A stretch of 64,000 nucleotides of DNA, taken from positions 54,089-118,088 of the forward strand of contig JAGFNK010000125.1 in the NCBI GenBank assembly GCA_025769875.1, in the 5' to 3' direction. Both the position numbers and the translations under genes were made by a program. Shown in pieces: positions 22,291 through 35,797 of this stretch. Below the pieces are notes generated by a model, which saw only the letters and a list, made by a program, of their open reading frames with translations, had not been told where the DNA came from and searched no databases. How positions within the stretch are numbered: position 1 is the first letter of the stretch; each line of letters opens with the position of its first letter. The stretch is from Russula earlei. Lineage: Eukaryota > Basidiomycota > Agaricomycetes > Russulales > Russulaceae.

Positions 22291-23336
22291 TCAGACAACT
22301 GGCCCATGGTAAGTAAAACCGCGAATTGAGGGATCATGAAATGACGCACGGAGTACAGCATTGATGCAGCCGTCGTTTTCGGGGTTATTCGTGATTTGCG
22401 CATACTTGCCAAACACAACTTTGCCGCCAGCAGTGACCATGCCAAGCTCTGAAACGTTGACTTCGATGACGGTTCCTTTGGTGAGGACTCCAAGTTGCGT
22501 GTACATAGGGGATTGAGGATTTTTCTTCACGCCCAGAATCTGAAGCTGGAAGGTAGCTTTGAGGTCGGCTATGCAAATATTGCGAGTTAACTCTCAAATA
22601 CGGGCGCACAGTCAAGGGAGGCGACTTACGGTGTGTCACGTTGGCTTTCTTGTAGCGTAAAGCCATCGGCCTTACGAAGCGCTCCATTTTGACGGGTTTA
22701 CGAGTAAAACCTTCCCCAACAAAGGTGGCCTTTGTGACCATGCGTTTCCATGACTTCTTTTTGTTCTTTCCAGTCCGCATGACCTTAAACATCTCGTCTT
22801 CTGCGATACCGCGGACTTTGGGTAGGGGTACGGTATATTTGGCCGCCTTATCCTTCCTCTTCTGCTTGATCGCAGTAGACAACGCCTTGGCGTCCTTCTG
22901 GCCCTCGCGGTCAAGTAGGAAGGTGGGAAGAGCGCCTTCAGGTACATCAGAAGCATCATTCTGCTTAACATTACGCTCGTCGTGAGCTTTGAGAGTTCTC
23001 TTGAGCTGCACTTTCTCAGCATGTCGCCTCGCGTGGAGAAGTTTAGCCTTAAGCCCAAAGGCCTTTTGTGCAACAGCGGATTGCCGGTGAACCGCACGGG
23101 CTTCACGTTTCCGCCTATGCAATATAAGCATAAGCCAAGGAAAGGATGAGAGTACGATGGAACGCGCACTTGCGTTCATGATAATCTAATCGGCGACCGT
23201 GCCGTTTGATGTGCTCTTCGATATATTCATTCTTGGGAGACGATTAGGGAAGGAACCATATCAGAAAATTTTAAGTACCTGAGGCTATGACAAAGTCAGA
23301 AAGGTAGTCACCAAACTCAATAATCATACAGACCAT
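22291..23336 (-). CDS. NSA2: 60S ribosome biogenesis factor NSA2
   Basis: NSA2 joins pre-60S particles and is needed for 27S rRNA processing. The protein reads [17 protein letters not shown] and contains [35 protein letters not shown] and the C-terminal beta barrel ending GCINAVLLV. Six coding exons: 23334-23336 (only the ATG), 23279-23284 (a 6-nt microexon encoding Pro-Gln), 23170-23231, 22630-23114, 22350-22568 and 22291-22298 (8 nt). The sum is 783 nt, 260 residues, matching the family (yeast 261). Without the microexon the conserved MPQN start cannot be read, because the genomic bases before CCTCAG are TAG. Divergent from YIP1, 159 bp between starts. Confidence 0.93.
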
Positions 23337-23495
23337 GTCCTGGGCAAGCTGGGCAAGCGGGAAAACGTACAGGACAAATAAGGGTCAACGCACCGAATGC
23401 GTGTGTGTCAGATGTCACATGATTAGGGCTACCTCACCTGCGTTGCGTGTCCTCCGAGTCTTACAATCCAACATTTTGAGCCCAAATTTGACGCA
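23337..23495. promoter_or_regulatory. Shared NSA2/YIP1 promoter region
   Basis: Only 159 bp separate the divergent start codons of NSA2 and YIP1, so both 5' leaders and promoters must overlap here. A direct duplication of the 9-mer gggcaagc (about 23341-23360) is visible; no factor site is claimed. Confidence 0.45.
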
Positions 23496-24449
23496 ATGTG
23501 GCAGGACAGCGCGGCGTACGGTGCTTCCTCCTCGCCAAATAACTACTACGGACGCGGCAATCAGCCAAACGTCCCCCTTCAGTTCTACGATCAGTCGTCC
23601 TTCTATCCAGGGTCCCGCTCAAGTCTCGAGGGCAACGTTGCCTCACAGGGCTCCATAGCTCAGCCTGGGACGTCAGGATACATGGGTAGCACTCAGCCAG
23701 CAGGAGGGTGGTGGACTGCATTTGGTACTGGCGGCTTTGAGGGTGAGCCCCCATTGCTTGAGGGTGCGTGCCTATATATATACATATGCCTCGTGTGCAT
23801 CGTCTCATCATGAATGGCCATCCGGCCTCACCTACCCAGAACTCGGCATAAATCTTTCTCACATAGGTGCCAAGTCCATGACAGTTCTGAACCCTCTTCG
23901 TCGCGTCGACGAGCGCATAATGGACGACGCGGACCTCGCTGGACCCCTGATATTTTGCTTCTGCTTTGCCACGTTTCTCCTTTTCGTGCGTATCCTGCTG
24001 TTCATTTCACTTGCCATCTTCTCATAGCGCGCAGTCCGGAAAACCGCAGTTTGGATACATCTACGGTCTTGCATTTCTAGGCTCCATTAGCCTGTACTGC
24101 CTTCTTAACTTGATGTCCGAGCAGGGCATTGACGCCTACCGAGTTCTGTCTGTACTCGGGTACTGTCTCCTCCCCATGGTTGGTGTCGGCGCACTCAGCG
24201 TGATTATCACTTTGGAGTGCGTAACCATTCCTCACGGTTTCTTCTTTCTGACATGTAGTTTTCAGCGGCATGCTGGGTTACATGCTTTCCTCCCTATCCA
24301 TCGTCTGGTGTACTTATGCTGCGTCTGGCATCTTCGTTGCCGTTCTACGCATGTCCGATCAACGGCTTCTGGTTGCCTACCCCGTTGGCCTTCTTTATGG
24401 CTGCTTTGCGCTTCTTAGCGTTTTCAATGTTGGCGTTCAGAGTAGTTAG
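23496..24449 (+). CDS. YIP1: Yip1/YIPF5-family Golgi membrane protein
   Basis: Yip1 proteins bind prenylated Rab GTPases and act in COPII vesicle formation. A cytosolic Gln/Ser/Tyr-rich N-terminus is followed by ELGINLSHIGAKSMTVLNPL, DADLAGPLIF and five membrane segments, including SGKPQFGYIYGLAFLGS and YRVLSVLGYCLLPM. It ends with GMLGYMLSSL and VAYPVGLLYGCFALL. Exons 23496-23763, 23840-23985, 24035-24216 and 24266-24449 sum to 780 nt, 259 residues. In two places the first AG is skipped for a nearby second AG (24034 and 24265), because only that keeps the conserved frame. It converges on CSF1. Confidence 0.93.
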
Positions 24450-24568
24450 CATTGCTCTCTCCTGTCCCAGAGTTCGTCTGGACCAGTAGTACAATGGATA
24501 CAGTATTAATTCAACATATTGGCTCAAAACTAAAGACAATGTGATGGTGAATAAGTTACGCCTGCCTT

Positions 24569-27500
24569 CTACTGTGGCGCTGAGCGGCTCAGTTGCCGAC
24601 TGTACAATTTCAACAATGCTCGCGTTATCTCCTCAATCGGCATTGTCGCGTATTCGTGCACGTATTGTGGAAGTGCGTCCTCGAGATTGAAGCCCGCCTT
24701 TTTTGTGAAGAAAGGGTGCATCACGTCTGGCGTCGCCTCGCCTAACTGCCGCATTTGGAGTCGCTCGATATGCCGACGCCGGGGTTGATACACAAGACTT
24801 GGGGGATGTCCCGAGGGTGCGGGTGCGATGGGGCTTGGAGGAGGCTGTGCATTAGTGGGGGAAGAACCGGTGATCGGGATTTCTAAGGATGGCATCGTTG
24901 AGCCACGGGATGTCATAACAAGCTCTATCGGCGGACCGAGCGTATCGCTCCTATTGGGCATTGAAGCCATCGAGAACGTAGGTCTGTGGCGTCTCTCAAT
25001 TGCCGCGTCGGAGCGGGTAAGCCCCCGTGGCTGAGCTGACGATCGCCGGTCACTCTGAGGGATCGTCGCAGGAGAAATTATGTCCAGGGTAGAGGATTCA
25101 GTAATTGTCCGTCTTCGTGCTGGCGTGGATACGCCTGAGGGTGTCGCCGTTGTAAGCCCAGTGATCTGGCGACGGTCGAAGGAGCCCTGGGCTTGACTCA
25201 TCTCGCGCGCAAGATTCTTGCGCAGCAGAGTGAGCCATGAATACAATGCGACGTTCAACGTGATAAAAATATCCTCCCTCCGGGCTGTAGGTTTGCTGGC
25301 AAACTTTGATTCAAAATTATACTCGAGGATCCCATTTATCTCCTCACTCTCCATGTCCATGTCCATCGGCGGAAGCTCGAATATGATTGAGATAGGCATG
25401 CCTTTTCGTAAGGTGTCGAGCCATTTCCGCACGTCGGTTCGTACGTCGTCAGGGACCATGCCATGATTCAGCGGACCTATACGGGAAGCCGACATCCCTG
25501 CAAAAGCAAGAAGTAGCTTCCGCTTTGCTGGGAGATCGTTGGACTCGACGATGAGGTCGAGATCGGCACGTAGCTCGCTCGCGCTGAAAGACGCCATCTC
25601 ATTATCCTCCATCGTCCTCGGAAAGACAGCAAGTTTCAGAGACCCGAGCAAGAATTGCATACGCTGTTGTACGACATATGACAAGCTACCTTCTTTCTCG
25701 CGCAGGCGTGTGCGCGCGGATTGGAGCATGGCATTAGCGAAAGCGGAGAGGGGATTATCTGGCTTCGGTGACTGTGCAATTCGGAAAGCTTTTGACTCCC
25801 GCGCTGCGCCATCTCTTTGTGCTTGGAGATTCGCTTGGAACCGGGAACCGTAAGAAAAGAGCTTAGGTATGGTGCCAACTGAGCCCACAGCGACAAGCTC
25901 GGTCCCGGAAACCGCGAAGGACAAGCGGAGTAATCGATCTAGAACGGCTACTTGAGATGACATCTGCGTCCAGTCATCCCAGACAGTGACGCTAAGGGGT
26001 CCTGACCTGAAGGGGGGTTATCAGAGCTCTATCTCGGTCAGATTCGTGCAACCCACCAGAGATATAATATCTTCTGATAATCGGATTCCAGTGTCATCTC
26101 CAGGTTCCCACTCTTCATTGACATGTCCAGCATTCTAGGCTCTCCCACTCGATCAAGGGAATCAAGCAAGAGAGCTTTGCGACGCATGGTGTTAAATGAG
26201 AAGTCAGGAATACGAGCGTTACCAGAAATGTTGCCAGTAGCCGACATGGTGAGGTCACCGATAGACACCGATAGTTCCGTGCACATTTCCTCAATCTTGC
26301 TCTGGAGGGTGACATCCAGCATATCCATCCTCACAGATGATATCGATTGCCCGAGGTCAACATTAAGGCCTATACGCCGGAAACGGACGAGAACTGCGGT
26401 AGTGAAATCGCTTTTGGTTGAGATGGCACCAGGCGTTGGCAGCGTCTTCGACTTAAAGGGGTTGTCGGCAAGTTCACTACTGGGTGTCGCGCTGAGCACT
26501 GGGATGCGGTCAAGCCACACGGCCTTGAAACATAGTACATCCTGGAACCGTGAGAAACGCAACCCTCCGGATACTTCTGTGTCGGCTACAACGGACATTG
26601 AGCTCACGTCAATCCCGGAACTTTTGTCGGCCCCAGTAAAGGTTGTAGAGAAGGCGAGATTGCGTGCGTCGAGTCGAACACAATCCTCGCTAAGGAAGCC
26701 GTGCTTAAGTCCGATTGTCAATCCCCCGACATTCCCTATAAATGAAATGCGTCGACCGGCTCTGGAGACGTTTAGAAGGAAACCTCCACTATCCCAATAG
26801 ACACCCGCGATGACATTCACATCCGGTTGGCATGTAAGCTGCAGTTTTGATTGGTCTATACGCAAAGCAAAGGTAATGTGCATGCTTGAGGCCGATGGGC
26901 TGTTATTTGGGGCATTGAATTCCAGAGGTGCGGTGGAGATAGCGCCGCGATTGGAGAAGGACGAATTCCTGGAGCTCGACTTGCGCATACGACGTTCGAT
27001 ATGGTTGACAAGTTCGGTAATAAATGGGAGCAAGCTTGGCCGTAACGTGTTCTCGCTGGAGTGGATCGTGCTCTTGAGCACAAGTGACGAATATTCAGTG
27101 TTTTGGTCCCTGTGAAGCCTTCGCGAAGGTGGCGTCGCCCGGTACTCTCCCCAAACCGACAACATGGGAAGATTAAAGCATTCGATAACGGACGGAGGAA
27201 GAGTGTGGCCTTCGGTATCGAATAGGGAGCTCGTTCGCAGGGAGCTACTGTGCATGCGAACTTGTCCGCTGAAGAAGACCATGGACAGAAGGATGCTAGA
27301 GGCGGTCTGAATTTCCTCATTTGACTCGGAAACTACCCTCCGGAAGCCTTGAACAGCACTATTACGAGGGACATTCACCGCAATGCGATCTACGCGTTCT
27401 TTGCCTCTCCTGTACACATCAACGAGAGAGGCGACATGGTCCGCAATGGAGGGTTCGAGATCCAAAATGAAACCACTGATGTTCGCACCCACGCGAATTT

Positions 27501-30500
27501 GAAGCGACTTTGCCGATCGCTCGGATCGCACCTGAGCAGTCATATCGGGGTATATCAGACGATTGCGAGTCTTGTGTCCGTCCCAAGAAAAGTCGCCGGG
27601 AACAGACTGCCTAAACCTAGAATCCGATGACTCTGAGTCTCAAATGTGAATGGTTGACTAAGGGGGAAAGTCACCGACCGATCGACAAACTGGAAAGAAA
27701 ACTCCTTCATAACAAATTGGCTGTCACCCATGTTCTTGTCCTCGAATTCGATGGCTTTAACCGAGAATAGGAAAGCAGACAAAATGGGGTGTTGATGTAA
27801 TCTTCCGAGAGGAAGTTCAACACTACTGTCCAAAGCAAGGGGAAACGCAACCCCAAGATTGCTGATGCTGAGGACAACAGCATAGTCCTTGAACTGCAGC
27901 ATGGCACCCGGAGGAGTAGACTTTTGGTCATTGACCTCAAACGTTTTCAGGATACTTTGCGTCTTCTTCTTGAATGCTGCGAGTTCACGAACGCGCTCAT
28001 CCTTCCGGTCAAGGACTTCAGCCTATAGTAGAGATTCAAGTAAGCGCGAAACGAATTGAAAAAAGTAAAATGCAGACCTGGAGATGATCAATGAAGTCGC
28101 CAATTTCCCCGATTGAGCTAGGTTGCATAATCGCATGAGTCTTGAATACTTTGATCCTAAGAAATTTCTGTACAGTGCGATGATCGACTTCCACCTTGGA
28201 GTCTATTTTAACGAAAGCTGAACGATGGCTTCCATCAAATCCACCAGATTCGGACATCATCGCAGCATATGATTTGGGGGCTAGAGACAGTCCCAATCCA
28301 ATCACGTTGAGTTGCCATAATTTCCTTTTGCCTTTGGTTTCTCCGTCTATCAAGCCACCGCTGACATCCTGACATTCGAATAATACCATTGAGGAGTGAC
28401 CTTCCAAACCAATCCGGAAGCCTTTAGCCCTGAATGCCCCGCTTTGCAGCGATAATCGAGACGAGAAAGATTGTGACTTGGGCAGTCCTTGGGATGGCGA
28501 TCTCTTTGAACGAGCATCCGCTAGGACATGGAGAAGATCGCTAATATCGTTTCCAAACTTCTGCTGTACTGAGAGTAGGGTGTCCCAATACGATGGCTTG
28601 ACTGAAATGGAAAAGAATCCGGCCGAAACCTGGACATGGACGCCGTAATTCTCGTATGTACCTGTGACCGTCATCATGGGGAGGTCAACTTTGAGTCCAC
28701 CTTTCTCCAACGTGCTTCTCGGCCGTTTTCCCTTTGGTGGAGAAACGATACTGATGCTCTGAGAGGAAAATCTAAGACCGTAAGGGGCACTCAATTGACG
28801 TGAGTTTCCGGCACCTATTTTGAGGTAGGATATAGTGTCGATTAGTTCCCATGACAACCAAGTGCCTGGAAATACGTGGAAAAAGGCACCACAGGATCCT
28901 ATTGAAAGTTGCAGATGCATGGCGGGGACGAGGTTCATTACCCCTGTGGAAGTCGAGGGAATAGAGGGCTCTTGCCGCAACTCAGAAACCAACGCACGGA
29001 TAGTCCGTTCGAAGCTAGGAAGATAGTCGGCCCTCCATTCCTCAATAAACTTGGACAGGCGAATGGCACTTCGAGGGACGGAGAGGTGCAAACAGCTAAC
29101 CGCCAGTGTCGCACGGACAGTAGGGCTGAGAGCTACTTCATGACGTAAGGCACAGTTCAGCCCTGTCTCCGTCAGCCATATTTCCGCTAGCATATCTTGT
29201 GGAACCGAGGAGCCTTTATCTGAGGATGAATGAGCCTGCAGTGCCACCGAATCAAAGAAGAGGGACGAGTTGGAAAACAAATCCGGGTGACCTTGAGGAG
29301 TGAGGGAAGGGCGAAAATACACCGAGGAGACAAAGCCTAAGCGGGACACGATGTAGGCAATGATCAGCTTCTCAGCTGCCACGTGGAACCGAAGCAATTG
29401 AAGTGAGAGTGTCGCGTCAACGAGTAATATTGTCTTCGAAGGATCACGGGAAAGAAAGGAGGGTGGGACAGATGTTGAGTTTGGACTTGTGTCTTTTGAT
29501 CTCTTGTGTAACCGAACAAGACTCTGAGCAAAACTGAGCACATGAGGCAACATGAGGACCTCTAAGTTATCAAGCGCCACCGAGATTGCTACATGTTGAA
29601 TCACTGGATGATGTTTATCACGGGTAGAGGTGGCATCCTTCGGTGACTTTGACGATCCAACGAGGTGCTCGGATTTCTTTATGGCAACCGTAATGTCCAC
29701 CATATCAAGGCTTATCTCTGAGGGAGTACCGTGCTTGGGATGGAGCACATCTACCTTCGTAGTCTGGAGTTTGATCACGGCCATTTGAACGGTTTGTTCA
29801 TGTGGACGAGTTGCCTCAGAAGGGTCCGGAATTCCGAATACTCGAGTTATAAGGCCGAGATTTGCAAGACTAGCCGCATCGGTATCCACTGCAAGGCCAA
29901 TCAATTGTCCTCTGAGCAGAGCAATGACTTCTTCCCTCGTTACTACAGAACCCTCCACTCCAGTGGGATGGCAAATCGTTTCACGATCTTCAATAGTCAG
30001 AAGACGAAGGCAGCTGCGGATGTAAAGGAGAATTTTTGAGGCCGCATGCACACGGATCTCGTGTGGTCTGCCAGTCTGAATCAAGTAGGAGGGCTGTATG
30101 GTCGAGAGCAGATCGACCATGGGGAGTTTCTTGGACCATTGAAGGGCCTTATGGATACGGGCGCGTGACTCCGATACAAGGCGAGACTTGAGACGACGGT
30201 ATGAGCTGACGAACTGAGCGATGGGCTCTGTATGGGTAGAAGCCACTTCGGCAATGTAGTATGCTGCATCCATTTCCAATACCACGGTGAGAGTTCTCCA
30301 AATGAAATCAGCACGCTTATGGACGAGTGCCGACGCTAACTCCGACAACGAGACCTTCATGACAGTGTGAACCCCCGACCGATTTGTTGGGCCATGCACA
30401 TCGTGCAAGTCAAGCAAGAGTGCAGAGTGGTTTATGGAGGTGGCAAACGATTGTCGAGAGTGATGTTCTTCCTTGTGTGATTGGGCTTTTAAACCAAGGT

Positions 30501-33500
30501 CGAAGAGTTGAAGGTCGAGTACTGCTACGTTGTGCTCAAGTTGATCATGGGTGACACCAGACGCGTGCAGGAAACTGTCGTGCAGATTGTTAGGCTTCTG
30601 TACCAGTTGCACGACCTGAGCACGAATAGAGGAGATCTGAATATCAAGAATAGAATCCTTCACTGCGCCTTTCTCCCTCAAGAGGTCTTGAATATGGCTT
30701 GTTGCGAGCGAATCGATACGTTGTTCAAGGCTCCTCTCCTAAACCAACAAATCAGGTGCGTGACGCAAGGATCGCATCAGATTCACGTACAGCTCGGGAG
30801 TTGGCTTCAAGAAGATGGAGAAGTACAGATGGTAAAAGGGGAGTTATCCAGATTTCAATGGAACGACACCAGGCGCGAATAGTTGAAGTACTACTCCTGC
30901 CTTCTGTAATGTCGGCTTTCCACCGCTTATAGGGACAATACTCGTTCGCATCCGACGTGAAATTTAGGCGCACAGCAGGAGTAGAGAAAGGTCGGCGATC
31001 CTGGAAGGGTTTCAGTGAATGACTTTAGTTAATCGAGGGGGGGGGGGTATCTCACTCTAAGGGTGAAAACTGGGTTACGACCCCATGACGAAGGTTTGCC
31101 GAGCGGAAGGCCATAATGTCTCGACACCGTAGCGTAGCGGTATGCGAGAGAATCTTCAAAAGCTACAGAGGCACCTCCGGTGTATTAGGTAAGGCTGGTA
31201 TCGAACCAACGTCGATGAAGTGTATACCTTCGTTCCACTCTGACGCGTTACTACCCAAGCTGGTCCCATCAGTCAGATCCATGTCGTCAGATTCATCCCC
31301 ATCCGACATGCTCTCGTTATCTGCTTGAGGGAGAGGCAACGTCGACGTGGGGCGCGAATTCCTAAGATGTCGTTTTAGCGACCCTCGCTGCACGCAATTA
31401 TAGAGAAACGTACGCAAGGCGGGCATCACGATCCATAACTGTATTGGAGCCCTCGTCGTCTGAGTCAGAGTACACGTTACGCTGGAAGAATGGCATAGGT
31501 TTCGTTAGTTCGGGTTCGTTTTCTTCCAGCGTATCCTCTGCTGGTGGAGCATGGTTGGTGGTTGCTGAAGGTAAGACATGATATGGCCTTGGCATTCTCA
31601 GGATAGAGGCATACAGACTACGCGCTGTATTTCCCAATAAGCTTACACGTAGTCATGGTAAAATTGGAAGCAAAACCCACAAGGAACCCAACGGCCCCGC
31701 TTTCCCAGGCCAATCTTTAGCTTTCGCAGCCTCCCGGTTGGTCCATCTTGTTGAGCAAGGAAACTGGCCTGTGACAAGGCACTTGCCTGCCACCCTGAAG
31801 GGGAAAAATAATTATCAAGCGCGGCATCGAGCACGACTTCACCAGCTTCGATCCAGTCATTCTTCTTCCCGAAAGAATGTAGGAAGCGTACGATGATTTT
31901 GGGTGCAGAGAGACTGGTAACCTTCCGATAGTAATTGCCTGCCATGTCATTTGAGGCCATCTGAAAACCCTGAGGAAGACAGCAATAGACGGATACAGGT
32001 GTAGCGGTCCAGGTCAAGTCGATAGATGCAAAGCCTACTTTCAAAAATGTAACTGTTGCGCGTGAGAATCATATCGGTAGTCAATGCAGAATAATACAGA
32101 CGATCTGGAGCCAATGGCAATGCGAACTCGGAGGCTGGAGCATTCATTGGGTCTTTGTAATTCGTGTTGAAAGCATCGAGGGCGGACTGCAGGGTCTGGC
32201 CAAGTGATGCGGAGAGCACACCCTTCACGGAGCCAAAATTGACCTCCCAAAAGCAAACGTAAGCAGCAGCAAGTGGTTGAGGTCCGAATAATCTATCCGC
32301 GAGAATGTCGACACCTATGAAAACATTAGTAACAGTGTCGAGCCAGAGCTTTCATAATAACCTTCAATTGAAAAAACTTCAGAGCTTGGAGACCACAGAG
32401 GCCTTGTGAAAATCGACCGCTCGGTGTAGTCGGTTTCAACATCACCGTATATCGTACCAATATTGAGATTCAGCTCGAACCCGAGATTGTGAGAGCGGAG
32501 TTGCACATCACTCTCGGACACAGAGAGAACTATGCATCTTCCCAGTTGGACGTCTTCCGGTGATTGACCAGGAAGTGGACAGTACATCTCATAGCCCGGA
32601 AGTCCAACTGGTAGGACGGTGAGAGAACGATTGATGCTCAGTTGTAGCTCAACCTGAATCTGATTAGACTATATGAAGGGTCAGAACTTATAGGGCGAGG
32701 GAGCCGAGGAACGGTGTTACTACCATCCCAGGACGGTACTTCAGATCGATGGGATCTCCAATTTGGCCTTGACTCCGCTTCTGCAAGTATTCCTGAAGAG
32801 TCGAAAAATGAGTGAAATTGCCGAAGTAATTTTGCTGGAAGATCATAAAATGTCGGATTGACCACGCCAAACACTTGAATATCGTATCATCTAACTGTGA
32901 ATTTCGGGTATTAAACAGTCATGCTCCCATTCATGATATGTGGAAAGGCTTTACGATAAATTTCAATCTAAGTTGATCAACGTTCTCGTCTCGAACATCG
33001 GCATAATAGAGATATGAGCCCTCAAGATGGAAGAGGCCGATGGTCATAAGCTTGGTAATAGGCTCCACGGTTTGTAGGCGATGTGTGCTCCATTTTGGAA
33101 GGGTAAGGCTAAGAACGATGTTCGGAGCAGTGATGGAAAAGGGAAACGACGTCCATGCTGGTCTGAACTTGTCCGATGAGATGATATTCTCGCTGTGTAA
33201 ACTGGGTCCGCGAAGCGTCAGGAGTGCTACTATCATTTTAGCATACGACCACCTGTAGAACAAGAAGACGGACCATTCTCCTCCTGGACGAGAGGCTTGT
33301 CGATGATGTTGTGGTCATTGACATAAGTATTAATTTCATAATCATTGAAGTCGAGATTAACGACGTAATGCATTGGAGCCCAGGTAAGATAGTCGCTCGG
33401 GGGCCCCGAACTCCAGTCTTTACCCAGGTCAGTAAACATATTGATATGATCACGCAGAAGATAGAATATAGGTTGACTGAGTGAGACAGTGAACATCCAC

Positions 33501-35690
33501 TGGCGACTAGCATCCCATTTCAGTGGGGAAGGCATCTCGCCCGAGATCTGAAAGAGTGAATATGCTTAACTGGATGCTGTTTTGATCTATCTACTCACTT
33601 CGCAAGATTTTGCGGTGAGTAGTCGAATATCATTGAGACTACTGGAGACGGTTACACCGTTCAGGTGAACACTGAGGCATGGGTGATAACCTTCGGAATC
33701 GGCGACTATAGGCATCAAATAATGTATAGTAGAATCGTCGCTGGCTTTGACACTGAGAGAAGCAGCTTCACGAGTCCGAGAGCGAGGCACATTAACGTAA
33801 CCATCCCACTGCCAGTTCTAATGTGCAATATAAACCGCTAATCCATGACATGATACAGATGGTAAAATACCTTTGATGCTTCGCGAAAAGGTATGTGTAA
33901 CGTTGCCCCGCCACGCAGCTCGAGGAGTATTCGCATGGCTGTCCAAACGCGATTCTCATTTGGTCGGAGGCGTTGAGTCTGCTCTGCTTCATGGTATGTC
34001 GGAGGGAAGAATACGCGCTGCAATTCGGCCCTACGAACCCATCGCCAATCAATATGGACTCTGCGGAGTATGGTAATGATATGCACCTCTGTCTATCTGC
34101 CCAAGGTCCATACCTCAAGAAACCATCAGTATACGACGAGATCGAGGCCCCATTCGGGTGACGTGTCACCATTTCCAATATCGAACTCCTCGCAGTGGAC
34201 CGCATGCTGTTCAGCAGGAACAACACCTACTACATCTATGTAGTACGAGAGCTCAAGTGCGGGTGTCTCAAGAAGCCTCCTCTCAATGGCGTATTCCCTC
34301 TTTGCAGAGTCTGGCCCGACTGGAGTCTCGATATCGATGCTTTGCGCACGCCTGGAGCGCGAGCGAAATGTTTTCGCAGAAGCAGACATGGGCTGCTTTT
34401 TGAACACTTGCGCTGCAGCACGAAGGACGTCTCGTAGCTTTGCCGAACGATAGAGCTTAGAAAAGACAGAATATGTGAGGTAGTGAAAGTAATGGAAGCT
34501 TAGTGAGCTGAGAACAACGTGAATATATAGTACCGAGGGAGAAATGGGAGACTTGCTGAGCTTTGTGAAGATGGTCATGGATATGGGATCCAGTGGTGGT
34601 CAAGGGGGCCAAAAACTGGTCATTCTCCTTCAAGCTGATAGTCGCGTCCTGAAATTTGATATCTAACTGTTGCTTATGTAGGTCTAGCAGTGACTTCGAC
34701 TGGAGCCATCCCACGTATCAATCAATGAGAGGCACCACAACAAAAGCTCTCAATGACGCACCGGAACCATCCCAAAAATGCCGTCCGCACGGCTGAATTC
34801 TGCTACCAAGATATTGGAAGTTGCCATGTTTCCGCATACAATCCCACCATTAACGCCTTCAAAGCTGAAAGGAAGCAGGTCCTTGATATCAAAAACAGGA
34901 AGTTGAGCACCAAGCCAACGGACAAAGCTGCGCAGAAATTTGGGAAAGCTCAATGGATTTCGCCATTGAGAGGTCCGTACGTTGCCTGGGAGGTGCGATG
35001 GGCAATCAGCTCTGGGTATTGTGGGATAGAAACTGTACGCACTGTCACCTCCTGCAGAAGACTTGGCGAGGAAATGTCTCAGCTGGGACGCTGCCCCATC
35101 TGCACTAAAACTCTGAGCGCGCCGTTCCGGGACAGGCGTCTTTACCTCCATCTGCGAGACTATATTATCAAAGGCGGCAGTACGATTGTACATGAACCAC
35201 TCGAAGCCTTCAAATGTCGCATGGAAGCGGCAGCGTTGTGACTGAGATCCACTGCTAGCTAAATTTGCGTTTGGAAAATCCGAGAGGGAGAAAGGTAAAG
35301 TAGGCGCACACTTAGGATCCTCGCCACCGCCGTGGGCATGCATGTCCTCAGAGCGAGTGAGGGACCGAACCCAGTATTGCCAACGCAGCTGAACCTTGAC
35401 AATCTTTATGGTCTGGTTGCTCGAATGGTAGCAAAAGTCCTTCAGCAGAATCCGCCCCGCCAGAAGTGACACGTGAAAGGAGCCTGACACATACGTCAGG
35501 ATGGTACGAGACAGGGATAAACCCGTTACGTGCCAATTTGAATCCATGCACTAGAACCCGCTCTGTTCCAGAAAACGACACGGAAGACAACGCCAGCGAG
35601 GAACGCAAGGAATCTGTTCCAATATAAAATGTAGAAAAGAAGTGTGACGACCACGAGCAAAGTGGCCACAAGAAAGCTGGAATCCAACAT
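24569..35690 (-). CDS. CSF1: Csf1, bridge-like lipid-transfer protein (BLTP1/Tweek relative)
   Basis: A very large protein thought to form a hydrophobic groove that moves lipids between ER and plasma membrane. It starts with one membrane anchor (MLDSSFLVATLLVVVTLLF, then YWNRFLAFLAGVVFR). Next come the hallmark SLLAGRILLKDF, YHSSNQTI and PVFDIKDLLPFSFEG blocks. Repeated beta-rich segments follow across many exons, the largest about 28036-30681. The conserved end is HPFFTKKAGFNLEDALPQY and PIEEITRALLKLYSRQL. I estimate around 3,000 residues, near yeast Csf1 at 2,958. The first intron (35484-35533) has a GC donor (gcacgt), the only one giving WIQIG-SFHVSLLAGR. A frame break at about 27612-27620 (one base too few) interrupts the coding sequence. 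An intron near 31039 contains a G11 run. Individual middle exons were not all placed. Confidence 0.9.
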
Positions 35691-35797
35691 CAGGCCTGAC
35701 AGGATGAGAGAACACGCATGAAGGTGTGCTTGTCAGTGTGCCAAACGGTGGGCCAAGCCATATGTCATGGTTGACGTAAGCCACTTACCTTCACTCG
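35691..35797. promoter_or_regulatory. Shared CSF1/NDUFAF8-like promoter region
   Basis: The start codon of the giant CSF1 and that of a 75-residue mitochondrial assembly factor lie head to head with only 107 bp between them. This is the shortest divergent gap among the confident starts in the window. Confidence 0.5.

Noticed and set aside
26123..26800. Plus-strand 225-residue open frame inside CSF1
   Set aside because: CSF1's minus frame is conserved throughout; the plus frame is a shadow.
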